A DNA stretch of 64,000 nt from Methylobacter luteus IMV-B-3098 (GTDB lineage: Bacteria; Pseudomonadota; Gammaproteobacteria; Methylococcales; Methylomonadaceae), in NCBI RefSeq assembly GCF_000427625.1, contig NZ_KE386569.1, positions 187,376 through 251,375 on the forward strand, given 5' to 3'. Below the pieces are notes generated by a model. That model searched no databases, was not told the origin of the DNA, and worked only from the letters and a program-made list of their open reading frames with translations. Below are positions 49,261 to 59,065 of this stretch, piece after piece (within the stretch, counting starts at the first letter, position 1; each line of letters opens with the position of its first letter). The position numbers and the translations under genes are program-made.

Positions 49261-49823
49261 AAGAACTCGTTATCGTTGCGGTATTTCTCGGCGACGTGCA
49301 ATAGCACAAAAACCGCGCCGGCGCCGCCGTCCTTGGGCGGCGCCGAGCAAAAAGCCTGAACGTCCTTATGCTGCCTGAGCCATAGGTTAAGGTTGTTTTT
49401 CAGGATAGGATGATTGTCAGGCGAGCGATAGCCCTTACCGTGCACGATATGGACGCAGCGGCAACCGTCCTCCACGCACATGTGCAGGAATCTGAGCAAT
49501 TGGCGCTTGGCTTCATTACTGCTCAGTCCGTGCAGATCGATTTCGGCATCGAGGCCGAAATAGCCGCGGCGCAGTTTCTTTAAGATGTTTTTTTGCAGAC
49601 CGGGCGAAATAAAACTCAGCGTGTCTTCAAGGCTCACGCTTTCAATATCAGTTTCAGTCGTATCGACTAAATAGTCCTCCATGTCGACAGAGGCCGGTTT
49701 GGGAAAAGGCTTGGGTTTTTTATCTTCTGTAAACAGTACCTTATCGTCCTTTACAGTCGTTACCTTTCCGACTGTTTGTCGAAATAAATGGCTGTCTTCT
49801 GGAGTGAGATTTTTTTTTACCAC
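49257..49823 (-). CDS. Smr-domain endonuclease-like protein
   Basis: It has 188 residues. The C-terminal Smr domain (about 100-185) carries the LDLHGLSxxEA-type motif as [29 protein letters not shown] and the C-terminal [10 protein letters not shown]. The domain is shared with SmrA/SmrB and MutS2, which cleave RNA (ribosome rescue) or nick DNA. N-terminal 80 residues are polar and probably disordered. The only minus-strand gene in this housekeeping stretch, convergent with uppP, 75 bases from divergent surE. Confidence 0.88.
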   Translation of the reverse strand: MVKKNLTPEDSHLFRQTVGKVTTVKDDKVLFTEDKKPKPFPKPASVDMEDYLVDTTETDIESVSLEDTLSFISPGLQKNILKKLRRGYFGLDAEIDLHGLSSNEAKRQLLRFLHMCVEDGCRCVHIVHGKGYRSPDNHPILKNNLNLWLRQHKDVQAFCSAPPKDGGAGAVFVLLHVAEKYRNDNEFF

Positions 49824-49897
49824 GAAAGCTGATTTTGTAGAGTATTGTTGCTAAGATGTGAAATTCTATAGCTTATTTTGCTTCAGGGCGACTGATA

Positions 49898-50653
49898 ATG
49901 CACATTTTGTTAAGTAATGATGACGGGTACTTGGCTGAAGGCCTCTGTGCGCTAGCGGATGCATTGCGTGAATATGCCGACATATCAGTGGTTGCACCGG
50001 ATAGAAACCGCAGCGCTGCAAGTAATTCCTTAACACTGGAAACGCCTTTACGGATGGCTGTAGCCGACAATGGTTTCGTGAGAGTAGACGGCACACCGAC
50101 TGACTGCGTGCATCTGGCCATCACGGGACTGCTGGAAAATGAGCCCGACATGGTCTTTGCGGGCATCAATCATGGTTCAAACCTGGGGGATGACGTGCTG
50201 TATTCGGGCACCGTCGCCGCTGCAACCGAAGGCCGCTTTCTGGGGCTTCCCGCCATCGCCATTTCCCTGGCATCAAGCAATCCTACCCATTTTGAAACAG
50301 CCGCGCATGTGGCGATAACGTTGTTGCGGCAATTGATCAAATATCCTCTGTCACAGGATACCATCCTGAACGTCAATGTGCCCGATGTGACCATAAAAGA
50401 TCTGAAAGGCTATCAGGCGACGCGATTGGGCCAGCGCCATAAAGCCGAACCGGTAGTCAAGAGTACCGATCCGCGCGGGCGCAGCATTTACTGGGTGGGC
50501 CCGCCGGGGGGAGAGCAGGATGCCGGACCCGGAACCGACTTTTACGCCATTAATTCAGGTTATGTGTCAGTTACGCCTCTACAGGTCGATTTAACCTGGT
50601 ACGAGCGCATCAATGGGTTAAAGGCATGGTTGCCCAAGGAGAACAGCTTGTGA
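49898..50653 (+). CDS. surE: 5'/3'-nucleotidase SurE
   Basis: Metal-dependent phosphatase acting on nucleoside 5'- and 3'-monophosphates and short polyphosphate. It has 251 residues. The metal Asp pair is Asp8-Asp9 in [24 protein letters not shown] and [20 protein letters not shown] are the other family motifs. It overlaps pcm by three bases (TGATG region), as in E. coli, where surE and pcm also overlap. Confidence 0.97.
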   Translation: MHILLSNDDGYLAEGLCALADALREYADISVVAPDRNRSAASNSLTLETPLRMAVADNGFVRVDGTPTDCVHLAITGLLENEPDMVFAGINHGSNLGDDVLYSGTVAAATEGRFLGLPAIAISLASSNPTHFETAAHVAITLLRQLIKYPLSQDTILNVNVPDVTIKDLKGYQATRLGQRHKAEPVVKSTDPRGRSIYWVGPPGGEQDAGPGTDFYAINSGYVSVTPLQVDLTWYERINGLKAWLPKENSL

Positions 50654-51312
50654 TGCAAAGACTGCAAGGAATCGGCATGACTTCCAGGCGTACCCGGGAG
50701 CGTATGGCCAACCGCTTATCGCAACAGGGCATTAAAAACAATAAAATTCTCGATGTTATGCGCGATACGCCTCGACATATCTTTATGGATGAAGCACTGT
50801 CGAGTCGGGCGTATGAAGATGTGTCCTTGCCGATCGGATACAACCAGACTATTTCCCAGCCTTATATCGTCGCTAGAATGACGGAATTGCTGCTCGAATT
50901 CGGCCGCTTGGCAAAAGTGCTTGAGATCGGTACAGGCTGCGGCTATCAGACCGCCATTCTGGCGCAATTAGTCGATCATGTGTATTCCATAGAAAGAATC
51001 TGGCCTTTGCAGAAAAAAGCCAAAAGTCACTTGTGGGATTTAAAACTGAAGAACGTCAGTTATTTGCATAACGATGGCATCCTGGGTTGGCCGGAACATG
51101 CGCCGTATGACGGCATTCTGGTGGCGGCCGCACCGTCTGAAATTCCGGAAACGCTGCTGCAGCAGATGGCGCTGGGCGGTATTATGGTCATCCCGGTTGG
51201 CAAGGCGGGAAATCAGGCGTTACAACGGATAACCCGCATACAAGGCGGATTTGAAGTTGAAGAGTTGGAACCGGTAAGTTTTGTACCTTTTTTATCAGGG
51301 AGAGAAATGTGA
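50653..51312 (+). CDS. pcm: protein-L-isoaspartate O-methyltransferase
   Basis: Repairs isoaspartyl residues in aged proteins using S-adenosylmethionine. From ATG 50653 it has 219 residues; a start at 50626 inside surE is also open but family members begin near here. SAM motif I is [14 protein letters not shown], with the substrate loop [18 protein letters not shown] and [10 protein letters not shown]. In E. coli pcm is followed by nlpD and rpoS; here yqaA follows and then the synteny ends. Confidence 0.96.
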   Translation: MQRLQGIGMTSRRTRERMANRLSQQGIKNNKILDVMRDTPRHIFMDEALSSRAYEDVSLPIGYNQTISQPYIVARMTELLLEFGRLAKVLEIGTGCGYQTAILAQLVDHVYSIERIWPLQKKAKSHLWDLKLKNVSYLHNDGILGWPEHAPYDGILVAAAPSEIPETLLQQMALGGIMVIPVGKAGNQALQRITRIQGGFEVEELEPVSFVPFLSGREM

Positions 51313-51896
51313 TATTCCAAAAATTATATGACAAGGCACTGGCATGGTCTAAACACCGGCACGCGGCCAAACTTCTATGCGCGGTAAGTTTTGCCGAATC
51401 CTCATTTTTTCCGGTGCCGCCCGACATCATGCTGGCGCCAATGGCGCTGTCACAGCCCGATAAAGCGTTCCGATTGGCAATGTTTACCACGATTGCCTCG
51501 GTGCTGGGCGGCATGCTGGGCTATACGATTGGCTACTTTATGTTCGACAGCATCGGGCCGTGGCTTGAGACGACCCATTACTGGGACAGTTATTTGCTCG
51601 CGAGGAAGTGGTTTGAAGAGTGGGGTTTCTGGGCGATTTTTGTCGCGGGGTTTTCGCCGATTCCCTATAAGGTTTTCACAATTGCGGCCGGGGCGCTGAG
51701 CATGGTGTTCGTGCCTTTTGTTCTGGCCTCCTTGATTGGCCGTGGCACGCGCTTTTTTCTGGTGGCCATGTTGCTGGCAGCCGGCGGAGCCAGGCTCGAG
51801 TCGAAATTACGTGAATACATGGATAGGCTGGGTTGGGCGACTGTCGGGTTAGTGGTCGTTGGCGCCGGACTCTATAAGCTGTTACAGCAGGGTTGA
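51309..51896 (+). CDS. YqaA-family VTT-domain membrane protein
   Basis: Inner-membrane protein of the DedA/VTT (SNARE-associated) superfamily, 195 residues with four or five hydrophobic segments. GTG start at 51309 overlaps the pcm stop. Motifs: [20 protein letters not shown] near the N-terminus and the arginine motif in [16 protein letters not shown]. DedA proteins act in membrane lipid homeostasis and include undecaprenyl-phosphate flippases; the YqaA branch is not characterised. Frequently found beside pcm and nlpD in gammaproteobacteria. Confidence 0.88.
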   Translation: MIFQKLYDKALAWSKHRHAAKLLCAVSFAESSFFPVPPDIMLAPMALSQPDKAFRLAMFTTIASVLGGMLGYTIGYFMFDSIGPWLETTHYWDSYLLARKWFEEWGFWAIFVAGFSPIPYKVFTIAAGALSMVFVPFVLASLIGRGTRFFLVAMLLAAGGARLESKLREYMDRLGWATVGLVVVGAGLYKLLQQG

Positions 51897-51971
51897 TTTT
51901 TTATCAATGTTTGGTGGGTTCGTTTGATTTTAGTTACCGCTCGCCTTTTACCATAACGCTAAACCACGTAA

Positions 51972-52979
51972 ATGAGCATCGAAATCTCATTAAAAAATAT
52001 ATCTTCTATAGAAAAACTAAGAGGACGAAATTCAAATACATTAAAGGTCACAAGAAATGATAATCGAGTTCTATTCATACCAGAAAATGGTGGAAATAGG
52101 GATTACCGAGTAGTTCAAGAATGGGTAGCTGCAGGCAATAAAATATTACCACCTCCGCCTAAATCTAAAGCTGAAGATCGGCCAGATACGGCTTTTTTGC
52201 CTCATCCAAATCTGAATACCCCTGAAGATTCTCAGATTGTTTGGCGTTATATGAGTTTTGAACAATTCGTTTCTTTACTTTTGAATAAATCTTTATGGTT
52301 TGCTCGCGGTAGTATTTTAAAAAATTTAGATAGATATGAAGGGCAGTTGCCTGAGCGAAACCTAAAAATTCCACCTGAAGAACTCATGGTAAAGCTATAT
52401 CCAGGAGTTAGCCTTAGAGAAGATGAAATAAGGCGTTTTGTTGAGTCTCATCGAATGTTCCAAGAAATAGTTAGAGTAAATACGCTCGTTAACTGCTGGA
52501 ACATGTTTGATCATGAATCACATTCAATGTGGAAAGTTTATGGAAAAGGCAATAATAGTATCGCGATAAAATCCAATATCGGGGCTCTCAAAAAATCATT
52601 CGGAGACTACAGAGATTACGATGTTTTGATAGGTGAGATCAATTATATTGATTATACAAACGAACTGATTGACGAAACTAATTATCTCAATATCCTTTTT
52701 CATAAGACTCCATTTTTCAGTGCAGAAAGGGAACTTAGGTGTGTTATTGGAGATGATGGTGACATATCACTTTTTCCCGAAAGTGAGCCATATTTCTGGG
52801 GTGGGGAGAAAGACGCAGGGCTATCTCCAGGCGTAAACGTTCCATGCAACTTAGATGACCTATTGTTAGAGGTTGTTATTAACCCTGATGCAGACGCTTG
52901 GTTTGGGCCTATAGTAAAAGGAACTTTATCCAAGTTTGGCTATGAAAATGTTGAAGTTTCAAAATCATCTATTCGGTAG
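51972..52979 (+). CDS. DUF2971-like protein in an AT-rich island
   Basis: It has 335 residues, no signal or membrane helix. The pattern WRYMSFEQFVSLLLNKSLWF at about 93, ARGSILKNLDRYEGQLPE, NCWNMFDHESHSMWKVYGKG and FFSAERELRCVIGD is that of DUF2971 proteins, which are often found in variable and defence-linked loci. Codon use (AGA, ATA, TTA) and base composition differ sharply from the neighbouring GC-richer genes, suggesting recent acquisition. It is followed by a REP-like repeat. Function unknown. Confidence 0.75.
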   Translation: MSIEISLKNISSIEKLRGRNSNTLKVTRNDNRVLFIPENGGNRDYRVVQEWVAAGNKILPPPPKSKAEDRPDTAFLPHPNLNTPEDSQIVWRYMSFEQFVSLLLNKSLWFARGSILKNLDRYEGQLPERNLKIPPEELMVKLYPGVSLREDEIRRFVESHRMFQEIVRVNTLVNCWNMFDHESHSMWKVYGKGNNSIAIKSNIGALKKSFGDYRDYDVLIGEINYIDYTNELIDETNYLNILFHKTPFFSAERELRCVIGDDGDISLFPESEPYFWGGEKDAGLSPGVNVPCNLDDLLLEVVINPDADAWFGPIVKGTLSKFGYENVEVSKSSIR

Positions 52980-52983
52980 CGTG

Positions 52984-53058
52984 GTAGGCTGGGTTGATAA
53001 CCCCAGTATTTCGAAGTCGCCCATGCCGGGTTTCCGCTAAAGCTTCAACCCAGCCTAC
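52984..53058. repeat. REP-like palindromic repeat, family A
   Basis: GTAGGCTGGGTTGATAACCC, CAGTATTTCGAAGTCGCCC, then CCGGGTTTCCGCTAAAGC and TTCAACCCAGCCTAC: complete copy, closest to the one at 8431-8503 read in the opposite orientation. It lies between the DUF2971-like gene and the convergent secretin-domain gene. Confidence 0.8.
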
Positions 53059-53062
53059 ATGA

Positions 53063-53872
53063 TTAATCGATCTTATCGACCTTAACTAAAATACGCAGCC
53101 TTTCTTGGCCGGTTTGCCGGATACGCGCAAGATTGCCGCTGTCGCTGCGTTGACTGTCTTCATTGATGCCGCCCAGCTCCACCCATTCGCCCAGCTTGAC
53201 CCGGATTGTGGTTTGGGCGTTCTGAGTTTCAGTCTGGCCGCGCGTGTTGAGCTTGTCCGACCAGGGTGAAACGTCCAGAATGGCTTGCTCGCCCGAAAGC
53301 CTCGGTGTGACGGCCAAGCCCGTCGTCGTTTCTATAAAGCCAGTAGTCGTGGATACTGTCGGGCCATAGCCCGAATCGAAAATCTGTACGCTTTCAGTCG
53401 GATGCGCGCTGCCGGCTTGAATGTAAGCCGTATTGCCTTCCAGGGTGCGGATGGTTTGCGTACTTTCGTTGGCGTACTGGTCCTGGGTTTGAGAATAATA
53501 GCCGTGTATGCTGGCACGGGCTTTCGACAAATCATCAATCGGGCCACTGATTCTGACTCTGGCCGCTGCATTGAGTTCTTCGGCGGTCAGGTGCCGGCTC
53601 TGCACGACCGTAATGACCAGATTGTTCAGCCGGGTGTCCAGTTCACTGACGAGCGCCCTGATTTCAGCCAGCCGTTCCGGCGTGGTTTTGACCACCAGGT
53701 TGGAGCCGTTGGCAATTACATGATCGGTGGAGTCAAGCAAGGGGGCGAGTAAGGGCTGTATCTCGGAGGCTGGCCGGTTAGCCAGCGGGATCACTTCAAT
53801 AATGGACTGCCCTGCAAAGGCAAGCTTGCCGAACAGAAGCATGAAGATCAATAGCAGGCGTGTTCTATTCAA
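53063..53872 (-). CDS. secretin/T2SS short-domain exported protein
   Basis: Exported protein of 269 residues, from a TTG at 53872 that has GGAGG five bases upstream; the longer ATG frame (53974) would overlap glgA and lacks a ribosome site. Signal peptide LLLIFMLLFGKLAFA. The segment IIEVIPLANRPASEIQPLLA to LVSELDTRL is the N-terminal secretin (GspD/PilQ N1) fold; the C-terminal part (PRLSGEQAILDVSPW, VKLGEWVELGG) resembles the start of a secretin barrel but is too short to form a pore. Possibly a secretin-like fragment with its own role. It lies just downstream of glgA. Confidence 0.8.
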   Translation of the reverse strand: MNRTRLLLIFMLLFGKLAFAGQSIIEVIPLANRPASEIQPLLAPLLDSTDHVIANGSNLVVKTTPERLAEIRALVSELDTRLNNLVITVVQSRHLTAEELNAAARVRISGPIDDLSKARASIHGYYSQTQDQYANESTQTIRTLEGNTAYIQAGSAHPTESVQIFDSGYGPTVSTTTGFIETTTGLAVTPRLSGEQAILDVSPWSDKLNTRGQTETQNAQTTIRVKLGEWVELGGINEDSQRSDSGNLARIRQTGQERLRILVKVDKID

Positions 53873-53924
53873 CGCAACCTCCAAAGACGAAACACAGTTA
53901 AAGGCGGCCGGAATGTCCGTCCTT

Positions 53925-55370
53925 TTAGGGATGGAGTGAGATGCCCCGATATAATTCCAGATACTGTTCGGCACTGCGTTGCCATGAAAAATCTTTTTTC
54001 ATGGCATTGGTCTGTAGTTTCTTCCAGACGTCAGGCATGCTGTATAAAATCAGTGTACGCTTGATCGCTTCCATTAGAGCGCCGGAACTGGCGTCGTTGA
54101 AGACAATGCCGGTAGCCGTACCATTGCTGATTGTTTCGGGCAGGCTGTCAACAACGCTATCGGCCAGGCCGCCGGTTTTATGAACGACCGGCAAAGTGCC
54201 GTAGCGTTGACTGTACATTTGATTGAGGCCGCAGGGCTCAAACCGCGACGGCATCAGGAAAATATCGGCGCCGGCTTCGATAAGATGGGCCAGTGGTTCA
54301 TCGTAGCCGATAGTGATCGAGATCTTGTCCGGGTACGAATGTGCAAAATTTAGCAATCTTTGTTCAAAGACCTTGTCGCCGCTGCCGAGCAGCACAAATT
54401 GCAAGGGCATGGCGGCCATTTCGGAAAGACAATCCAGCAACAGGTCTATGCCTTTTTGCTCAACTAGTCGGCTGATCAGTCCAATGACCGGAACATGCTC
54501 GCCAACCGGCAATGATAGTTTTCTTTGCAAGGCTAACTTGTTAAGTTGTTTGTCCAGAAGCGATTCGGCCTGATAGCACTGCTCAATAAGGGGGTCGGTT
54601 GTCGGATTCCATTGTTCAATATCAATACCGTTAATGATGCCGCTTAGGACATCCTTGCGATAAGCCAGCAGTCCTTCAAGGCCGTAACCTAGCGCCGGCG
54701 TCTGAATTTCCTGAGCATAAGTCGGGCTGACCGTGGTAATACGATCGGCATAAACCAGACCGCCTTTAATGAAGGACAGCATATTATGAAATTCCAGCCC
54801 GTAAGGCTGCCATAACTGGCCCGGCAAGTTTAAAGTGGCGGTGCTGCTGCTCGGGAATAAGCCCTGATAGGCCATGTTATGTATGGTGAATACAGTGACA
54901 GGCCGGTTGTGCTCCAAGGATAGCAAAGCAGGAACCAGGCCGCTTTGCCAGTCATTACAGTGCACGATATCGGCCTTCCAGTTCAGGTGAGTCCGATCCA
55001 TGGCGATTTCAACGGCAATACGGCAAAACAAGGCGAAGCGTTCGGCATTATTGGGCCAGTCTTTGCCTTGCTCGTCATGATAAGGGTTGCCCGGATAATT
55101 GAAAAATTCGGGATAATCGACCAGCCAGACGATAACCGAGCTATCCGGCATATGCGTTTCAAGAATATTGACATCGCGGTTATCGACGCGTATGGAGCAT
55201 AGAAAGCGAACATCGCCATGGGTTTTTATGGCCTGATAATTGGGCATGAGCAGGCGTACGTCTTGTGATAACTCAGCCAATGCTTTGGGCAGGCTGCCTG
55301 AAACATCAGCGAGGCCCCCGGTTTTAATCAAAGGATGTGCCTCACTGGTGACAAAAAGTATTTTTTTCAT
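53925..55370 (-). CDS. glgA: glycogen synthase (ADP-glucose type)
   Basis: GT5 enzyme that adds glucose from ADP-glucose to alpha-1,4-glucan. From ATG 55370 it has 481 residues (E. coli 477). The ADP-glucose-binding KTGGLADV is at residue 16, and the C-terminal FEPCGLNQMYSQRYGTLPVV followed by KTGGL is the second GT-B signature. The start is eight bases past the glgB stop, so glgB-glgA are co-transcribed. A TTG start at 55385 is possible. Confidence 0.96.
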   Translation of the reverse strand: MKKILFVTSEAHPLIKTGGLADVSGSLPKALAELSQDVRLLMPNYQAIKTHGDVRFLCSIRVDNRDVNILETHMPDSSVIVWLVDYPEFFNYPGNPYHDEQGKDWPNNAERFALFCRIAVEIAMDRTHLNWKADIVHCNDWQSGLVPALLSLEHNRPVTVFTIHNMAYQGLFPSSSTATLNLPGQLWQPYGLEFHNMLSFIKGGLVYADRITTVSPTYAQEIQTPALGYGLEGLLAYRKDVLSGIINGIDIEQWNPTTDPLIEQCYQAESLLDKQLNKLALQRKLSLPVGEHVPVIGLISRLVEQKGIDLLLDCLSEMAAMPLQFVLLGSGDKVFEQRLLNFAHSYPDKISITIGYDEPLAHLIEAGADIFLMPSRFEPCGLNQMYSQRYGTLPVVHKTGGLADSVVDSLPETISNGTATGIVFNDASSGALMEAIKRTLILYSMPDVWKKLQTNAMKKDFSWQRSAEQYLELYRGISLHP

Positions 55371-55377
55371 ATCTTGT

Positions 55378-57567
55378 TTATGCAATCCTTTGTGACTTTA
55401 AGATGATGGCTCCTAAGGGGGGCAAAGTCAGGCTGATGGAATGGGGTTGATTCATCCAGGTGACAGGCTCTGATGTCACTTGGCCATTGCCGACATTGCT
55501 GCCGTCATAATAGGTGGAATCGGAGTTGAAGATTTCAGTGTAGGTGTCGGCTTGCGGAACGCCGATCCGGTATTGCTCTCTGATGACCGGCGTAAAGTTA
55601 AGAATGATGTACAGATCCTCGTGATCACTTTTACGGCGGTAACTGATGATGGATTGCTGTACGTCATGACAGTCAATCCATTCAAATCCATGATGATCAA
55701 AATCATGCGTGTATAAAGCCGGATGTTTTTTATAGAGGATGTTCAAGTCTTTAATCAGCTTTTGCACACCGCGATGGTGCGCATAATCCAATACGTACCA
55801 GTCCAGGGCCCGGTTGAAATTCCATTCCGTGCCTTGTCCGAACTCACAGCCCATAAACAGCAGTTTTTTGCCCGGGTAGGTATACATGTAGGTATATAAC
55901 AGCCGCAGATTGGCAAAGCGTTGCCATTCGTCGCCGGGCATTTTGTTGATTAAAGAGCCTTTGCCATGCACGACCTCGTCATGCGAGAAGGGCAGGGCAA
56001 AGTTTTCGGTAAATGCATAAAGCATTCCGAAGGTGAGCTGATCATGATGGTACTTGCGGTGGATAGATTCCTGGCTCATATAGGCCAGAGTGTCGTGCAT
56101 CCAGCCCATGTTCCATTTCATGGAGAACCCCAGTCCGCCGGTCCAGGTCGGCCGCGTCACTTGCGGCCAGGACGTGGATTCCTCTGCCATGATGACCGTG
56201 CCGGGGTGCTGGTCGTGCGTGACTGTATTGAGTTCTTTCAGAAACTCGATGGCTTCCAGATTCTCGTTGCCGCCATACATGTTCGGAATCCAGTCATTTG
56301 GGCCGCGGGAATAGTCCAGATAGAGCATTGAGGCCACCGCATCAACTCTCAGACCGTCGAGATGGAATTCCTCCAGCCAGAAGATGGCGCTGGACAGCAG
56401 GAAGTTTTTTACTTCGTTGCGGCCGTAGTTATAGATCAGCGTGCCCCAGTCGCGGTGTTCGCCTTTACGCGGGTCTTCATGCTCATAAAGCGCGCTGCCG
56501 TCAAAACGGGCCAGGGCAAAGTAATCCTTGGGGAAATGTGCTGGCACCCAGTCCAGAATGACGCCTATGTCATTTTGATGGCAGGTATCGATGAAATAGC
56601 GGAAGTCATTGGGGGTTCCGTAGCGACTGGTTGGCGCGAAGTAGCCGGTGGTTTGATAACCCCATGACGCGTCCAGGGGGTGTTCGGTCACGGGCAGTAA
56701 TTCAATATGGGTGAAGCCCATTTCTTTCACATAGTCGACGAGTTGTACGGCCAGTGTCCGATAATTGAGGAAGTTGCCCTGGGCATCGCGTTTCCATGAG
56801 CCTAGATGGACTTCATAGATTGACATGGGTTCATGCAGCCAGTCATGACTTGTGCTGCGCTGGTTCATCCACTGATGGTCCTGCCATTGATAGCTTTTTT
56901 CGTCGACGACAATGGATGAAGTTTTCGGACGAAATTCAAATTGCTGTCCGTAAGGGTCGGTTTTGATCAGAACTTCATTGCTCTGCCGGTTCAATATTTC
57001 AAACTTGTATAAACAGCCGGCGTTCAGGCCCGGTATGAAAAGTTCCCAGATGCCGCTGTTGCCGAGATTTCGCATCGGGTGGCAACGGCCGTCCCAGAGA
57101 TTGAAATCACCAATTACGCTAACCCGGCCGGCATTGGGCGCCCAGACGGTGAATGACACGCCCTCAATGTCGTCAACGTTATGCAGATGAGCGCCCAGTT
57201 TCTGGTAGATATGCCAGTGGCGGCCTTCTCCGAATAAATACCGGTCAAATTCGGATAGCTGCACAGGAAAATCATACGGATCATAATTCTCGTGCGGATA
57301 ACCGTCTTTATCTGTCCAGGACAGTTTATAATGTGTTGGCAGTTCTTTATTTTCGGCGTTATATTCGAAAAAGTCCGTGCCGGTTATTCGCTGGAACGCA
57401 GGGCCATCATTACCCAGGCGTACTGATTCGGCGTAAGGTAGGTAAACTTTAATCTGAGTTGACTTGTTTTTTTGATGGCGGCCCAAAATCGAAAAAGGGT
57501 CATGATGCCTGGCTTCTATTATTTTAATAGAATCGGAGTCAAGCGTATTGGTCGACTGCTTTTTCAC
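55378..57567 (-). CDS. glgB: 1,4-alpha-glucan branching enzyme
   Basis: GH13 enzyme that makes the alpha-1,6 branches of glycogen. A GTG at 57567, seven bases after GAGGGC, gives 729 residues, the length of E. coli GlgB (728), and is preferred over the upstream ATG. N-terminal CBM48 domains precede the catalytic barrel, with nucleophile Asp in [19 protein letters not shown], acid/base Glu in MAEESTSWP and [14 protein letters not shown]. It heads the minus-strand operon glgB-glgA, divergent from glgC with 107 bases between. Confidence 0.96.
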   Translation of the reverse strand: MKKQSTNTLDSDSIKIIEARHHDPFSILGRHQKNKSTQIKVYLPYAESVRLGNDGPAFQRITGTDFFEYNAENKELPTHYKLSWTDKDGYPHENYDPYDFPVQLSEFDRYLFGEGRHWHIYQKLGAHLHNVDDIEGVSFTVWAPNAGRVSVIGDFNLWDGRCHPMRNLGNSGIWELFIPGLNAGCLYKFEILNRQSNEVLIKTDPYGQQFEFRPKTSSIVVDEKSYQWQDHQWMNQRSTSHDWLHEPMSIYEVHLGSWKRDAQGNFLNYRTLAVQLVDYVKEMGFTHIELLPVTEHPLDASWGYQTTGYFAPTSRYGTPNDFRYFIDTCHQNDIGVILDWVPAHFPKDYFALARFDGSALYEHEDPRKGEHRDWGTLIYNYGRNEVKNFLLSSAIFWLEEFHLDGLRVDAVASMLYLDYSRGPNDWIPNMYGGNENLEAIEFLKELNTVTHDQHPGTVIMAEESTSWPQVTRPTWTGGLGFSMKWNMGWMHDTLAYMSQESIHRKYHHDQLTFGMLYAFTENFALPFSHDEVVHGKGSLINKMPGDEWQRFANLRLLYTYMYTYPGKKLLFMGCEFGQGTEWNFNRALDWYVLDYAHHRGVQKLIKDLNILYKKHPALYTHDFDHHGFEWIDCHDVQQSIISYRRKSDHEDLYIILNFTPVIREQYRIGVPQADTYTEIFNSDSTYYDGSNVGNGQVTSEPVTWMNQPHSISLTLPPLGAIILKSQRIA

Positions 57568-57674
57568 TTTGAATGCCCTCAGAATAGTAAGATAATGATT
57601 TCGTGATAATGATTTTGTAAATATTACCAAAAATTAAATAACAGTTGTGAGCCTATTCCACATGGAGATCAAAA

Positions 57675-58955
57675 ATGTCAGCGTCCAGTAATCAGCATCA
57701 TGATCGTTTTGTCAGTCATTTAACACGTAATACAATTGCTTTAATACTAGCCGGTGGTCGTGGTTCTCGATTGGAGAATATGACGGACTGGCGCGCCAAG
57801 CCTGCCGTTCCTTTCGGCGGCAAGTTCAGGATCATTGATTTTCCGCTGTCCAACTGTATCAATTCCGGCATTCGTAAAGTAGGCGTTTTGACCCAATACA
57901 AAGCCGATTCCCTGATTCGCCATATCCAGCAGGGATGGGGTTTTTTGCGCGGTGAATTTGGTGAGTATGTCGACTTGATGCCGGCTCAGCAAAGGCATGA
58001 TGAAGGTTCCTGGTACGCAGGGACTGCCGATGCGATTTATCAAAACATCGACATTCTGCGCAGCCGCAGGCCGGAATTCATTCTCGTGCTGGCCGGTGAT
58101 CATATCTATAAAATGGATTACGGCCCCATGCTGGCCGATCATGTCGAAAAAAATGCCGATCTAACGATAGGCTGCATAGAAGTTTCGTTGAAGGATGCAA
58201 CGGCTTTTGGGGTCATGGATGTCGATACCAACCGGCGCGTTAGAGCTTTCGTGGAAAAACCGAAAAATCCGCCTATCATGCCGGGCAGAACCGATACTGC
58301 ACTGGCGTCGATGGGGATTTATATTTTCAACGCCGGTTTTTTGTATGAACAATTGATCAAGGACGCCGATACGCGGGGGTCAAGCCGTGATTTCGGTAAG
58401 GATATTATTCCGAATGTTATTGATAAATATGTGGTGAATGCTTATCCGTTCCTGGATTTGCAAAGCGGCGAACAAAGTTACTGGCGTGATGTGGGTACGA
58501 TAGATGCGTACTGGTCCGCTAATATGGAGTTGATTGGCGTTAAGCCGGATCTGAATCTCTATGACAAGAGCTGGCCGATCTGGACTTACCAGGTACAGGC
58601 GCCACCGGCCAAATTTGTTTTTGATAATGACAAGCGGCGTGGAATGGCCGTCGATTCCATGGTGTCTGGCGGATGTGTGATTTCCGGATCGACGGTCAGG
58701 CATTCCTTGTTGTTTTCTAACGTTAGAGTTAATTCCTATACAACCTTGAAGGATACAATTGTTCTGCCTGAGGTCAATATCGCCCGTCATTGCCGTATCA
58801 CGAAAGCTATTATAGAAAAAGGCTGCGAAGTGCCGGAAGGTACTGTGATCGGCGAAAACAGGGAAGAAGATGAAAAAAGATTTTATGTCAGCCCCGGCGG
58901 GGTCGTGTTAGTGACGCCAGATATGCTGGGGCTTCGAAGGCACTATGTCAGATAA
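57675..58955 (+). CDS. glgC: glucose-1-phosphate adenylyltransferase (ADP-glucose pyrophosphorylase)
   Basis: Committed step of glycogen synthesis: ATP + glucose-1-P to ADP-glucose, allosterically controlled in bacteria by glycolytic intermediates. It has 426 residues. Nucleotide-binding [11 protein letters not shown] with [20 protein letters not shown], then [11 protein letters not shown] and the C-terminal left-handed helix region ending RRHYVR. The ATG follows GGAGATCAAAA. Directly after its stop lies a degraded second copy of its 3' end. Confidence 0.97.
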   Translation: MSASSNQHHDRFVSHLTRNTIALILAGGRGSRLENMTDWRAKPAVPFGGKFRIIDFPLSNCINSGIRKVGVLTQYKADSLIRHIQQGWGFLRGEFGEYVDLMPAQQRHDEGSWYAGTADAIYQNIDILRSRRPEFILVLAGDHIYKMDYGPMLADHVEKNADLTIGCIEVSLKDATAFGVMDVDTNRRVRAFVEKPKNPPIMPGRTDTALASMGIYIFNAGFLYEQLIKDADTRGSSRDFGKDIIPNVIDKYVVNAYPFLDLQSGEQSYWRDVGTIDAYWSANMELIGVKPDLNLYDKSWPIWTYQVQAPPAKFVFDNDKRRGMAVDSMVSGGCVISGSTVRHSLLFSNVRVNSYTTLKDTIVLPEVNIARHCRITKAIIEKGCEVPEGTVIGENREEDEKRFYVSPGGVVLVTPDMLGLRRHYVR

Positions 58956-58960
58956 GCGGT

Positions 58961-59065
58961 GAAGTTCTTCAGGGGACTGAGGAAGAAAGGTTTCATGTTA
59001 TCCCGATGAGGTGGTTTTAATTACGCCAGATAAGACAAGGACAAAGCAGACGACATTATGTTTGA
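58961..59065 (+). pseudogene. decayed remnant of a second glgC 3' end
   Basis: The 105 bases after glgC align with the last 130 bases of glgC. Best read from 58979: EEERFHVIP, a stop, then ...RRHYV and a stop, against [13 protein letters not shown]...LRRHYVR in intact glgC. Nucleotide blocks such as GAAGTTCTTCAGGGGACTG and ACGCCAGATA persist. It carries small deletions and an internal stop, so it is a dead remnant of a partial duplication or of a second glgC gene. Confidence 0.75.
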
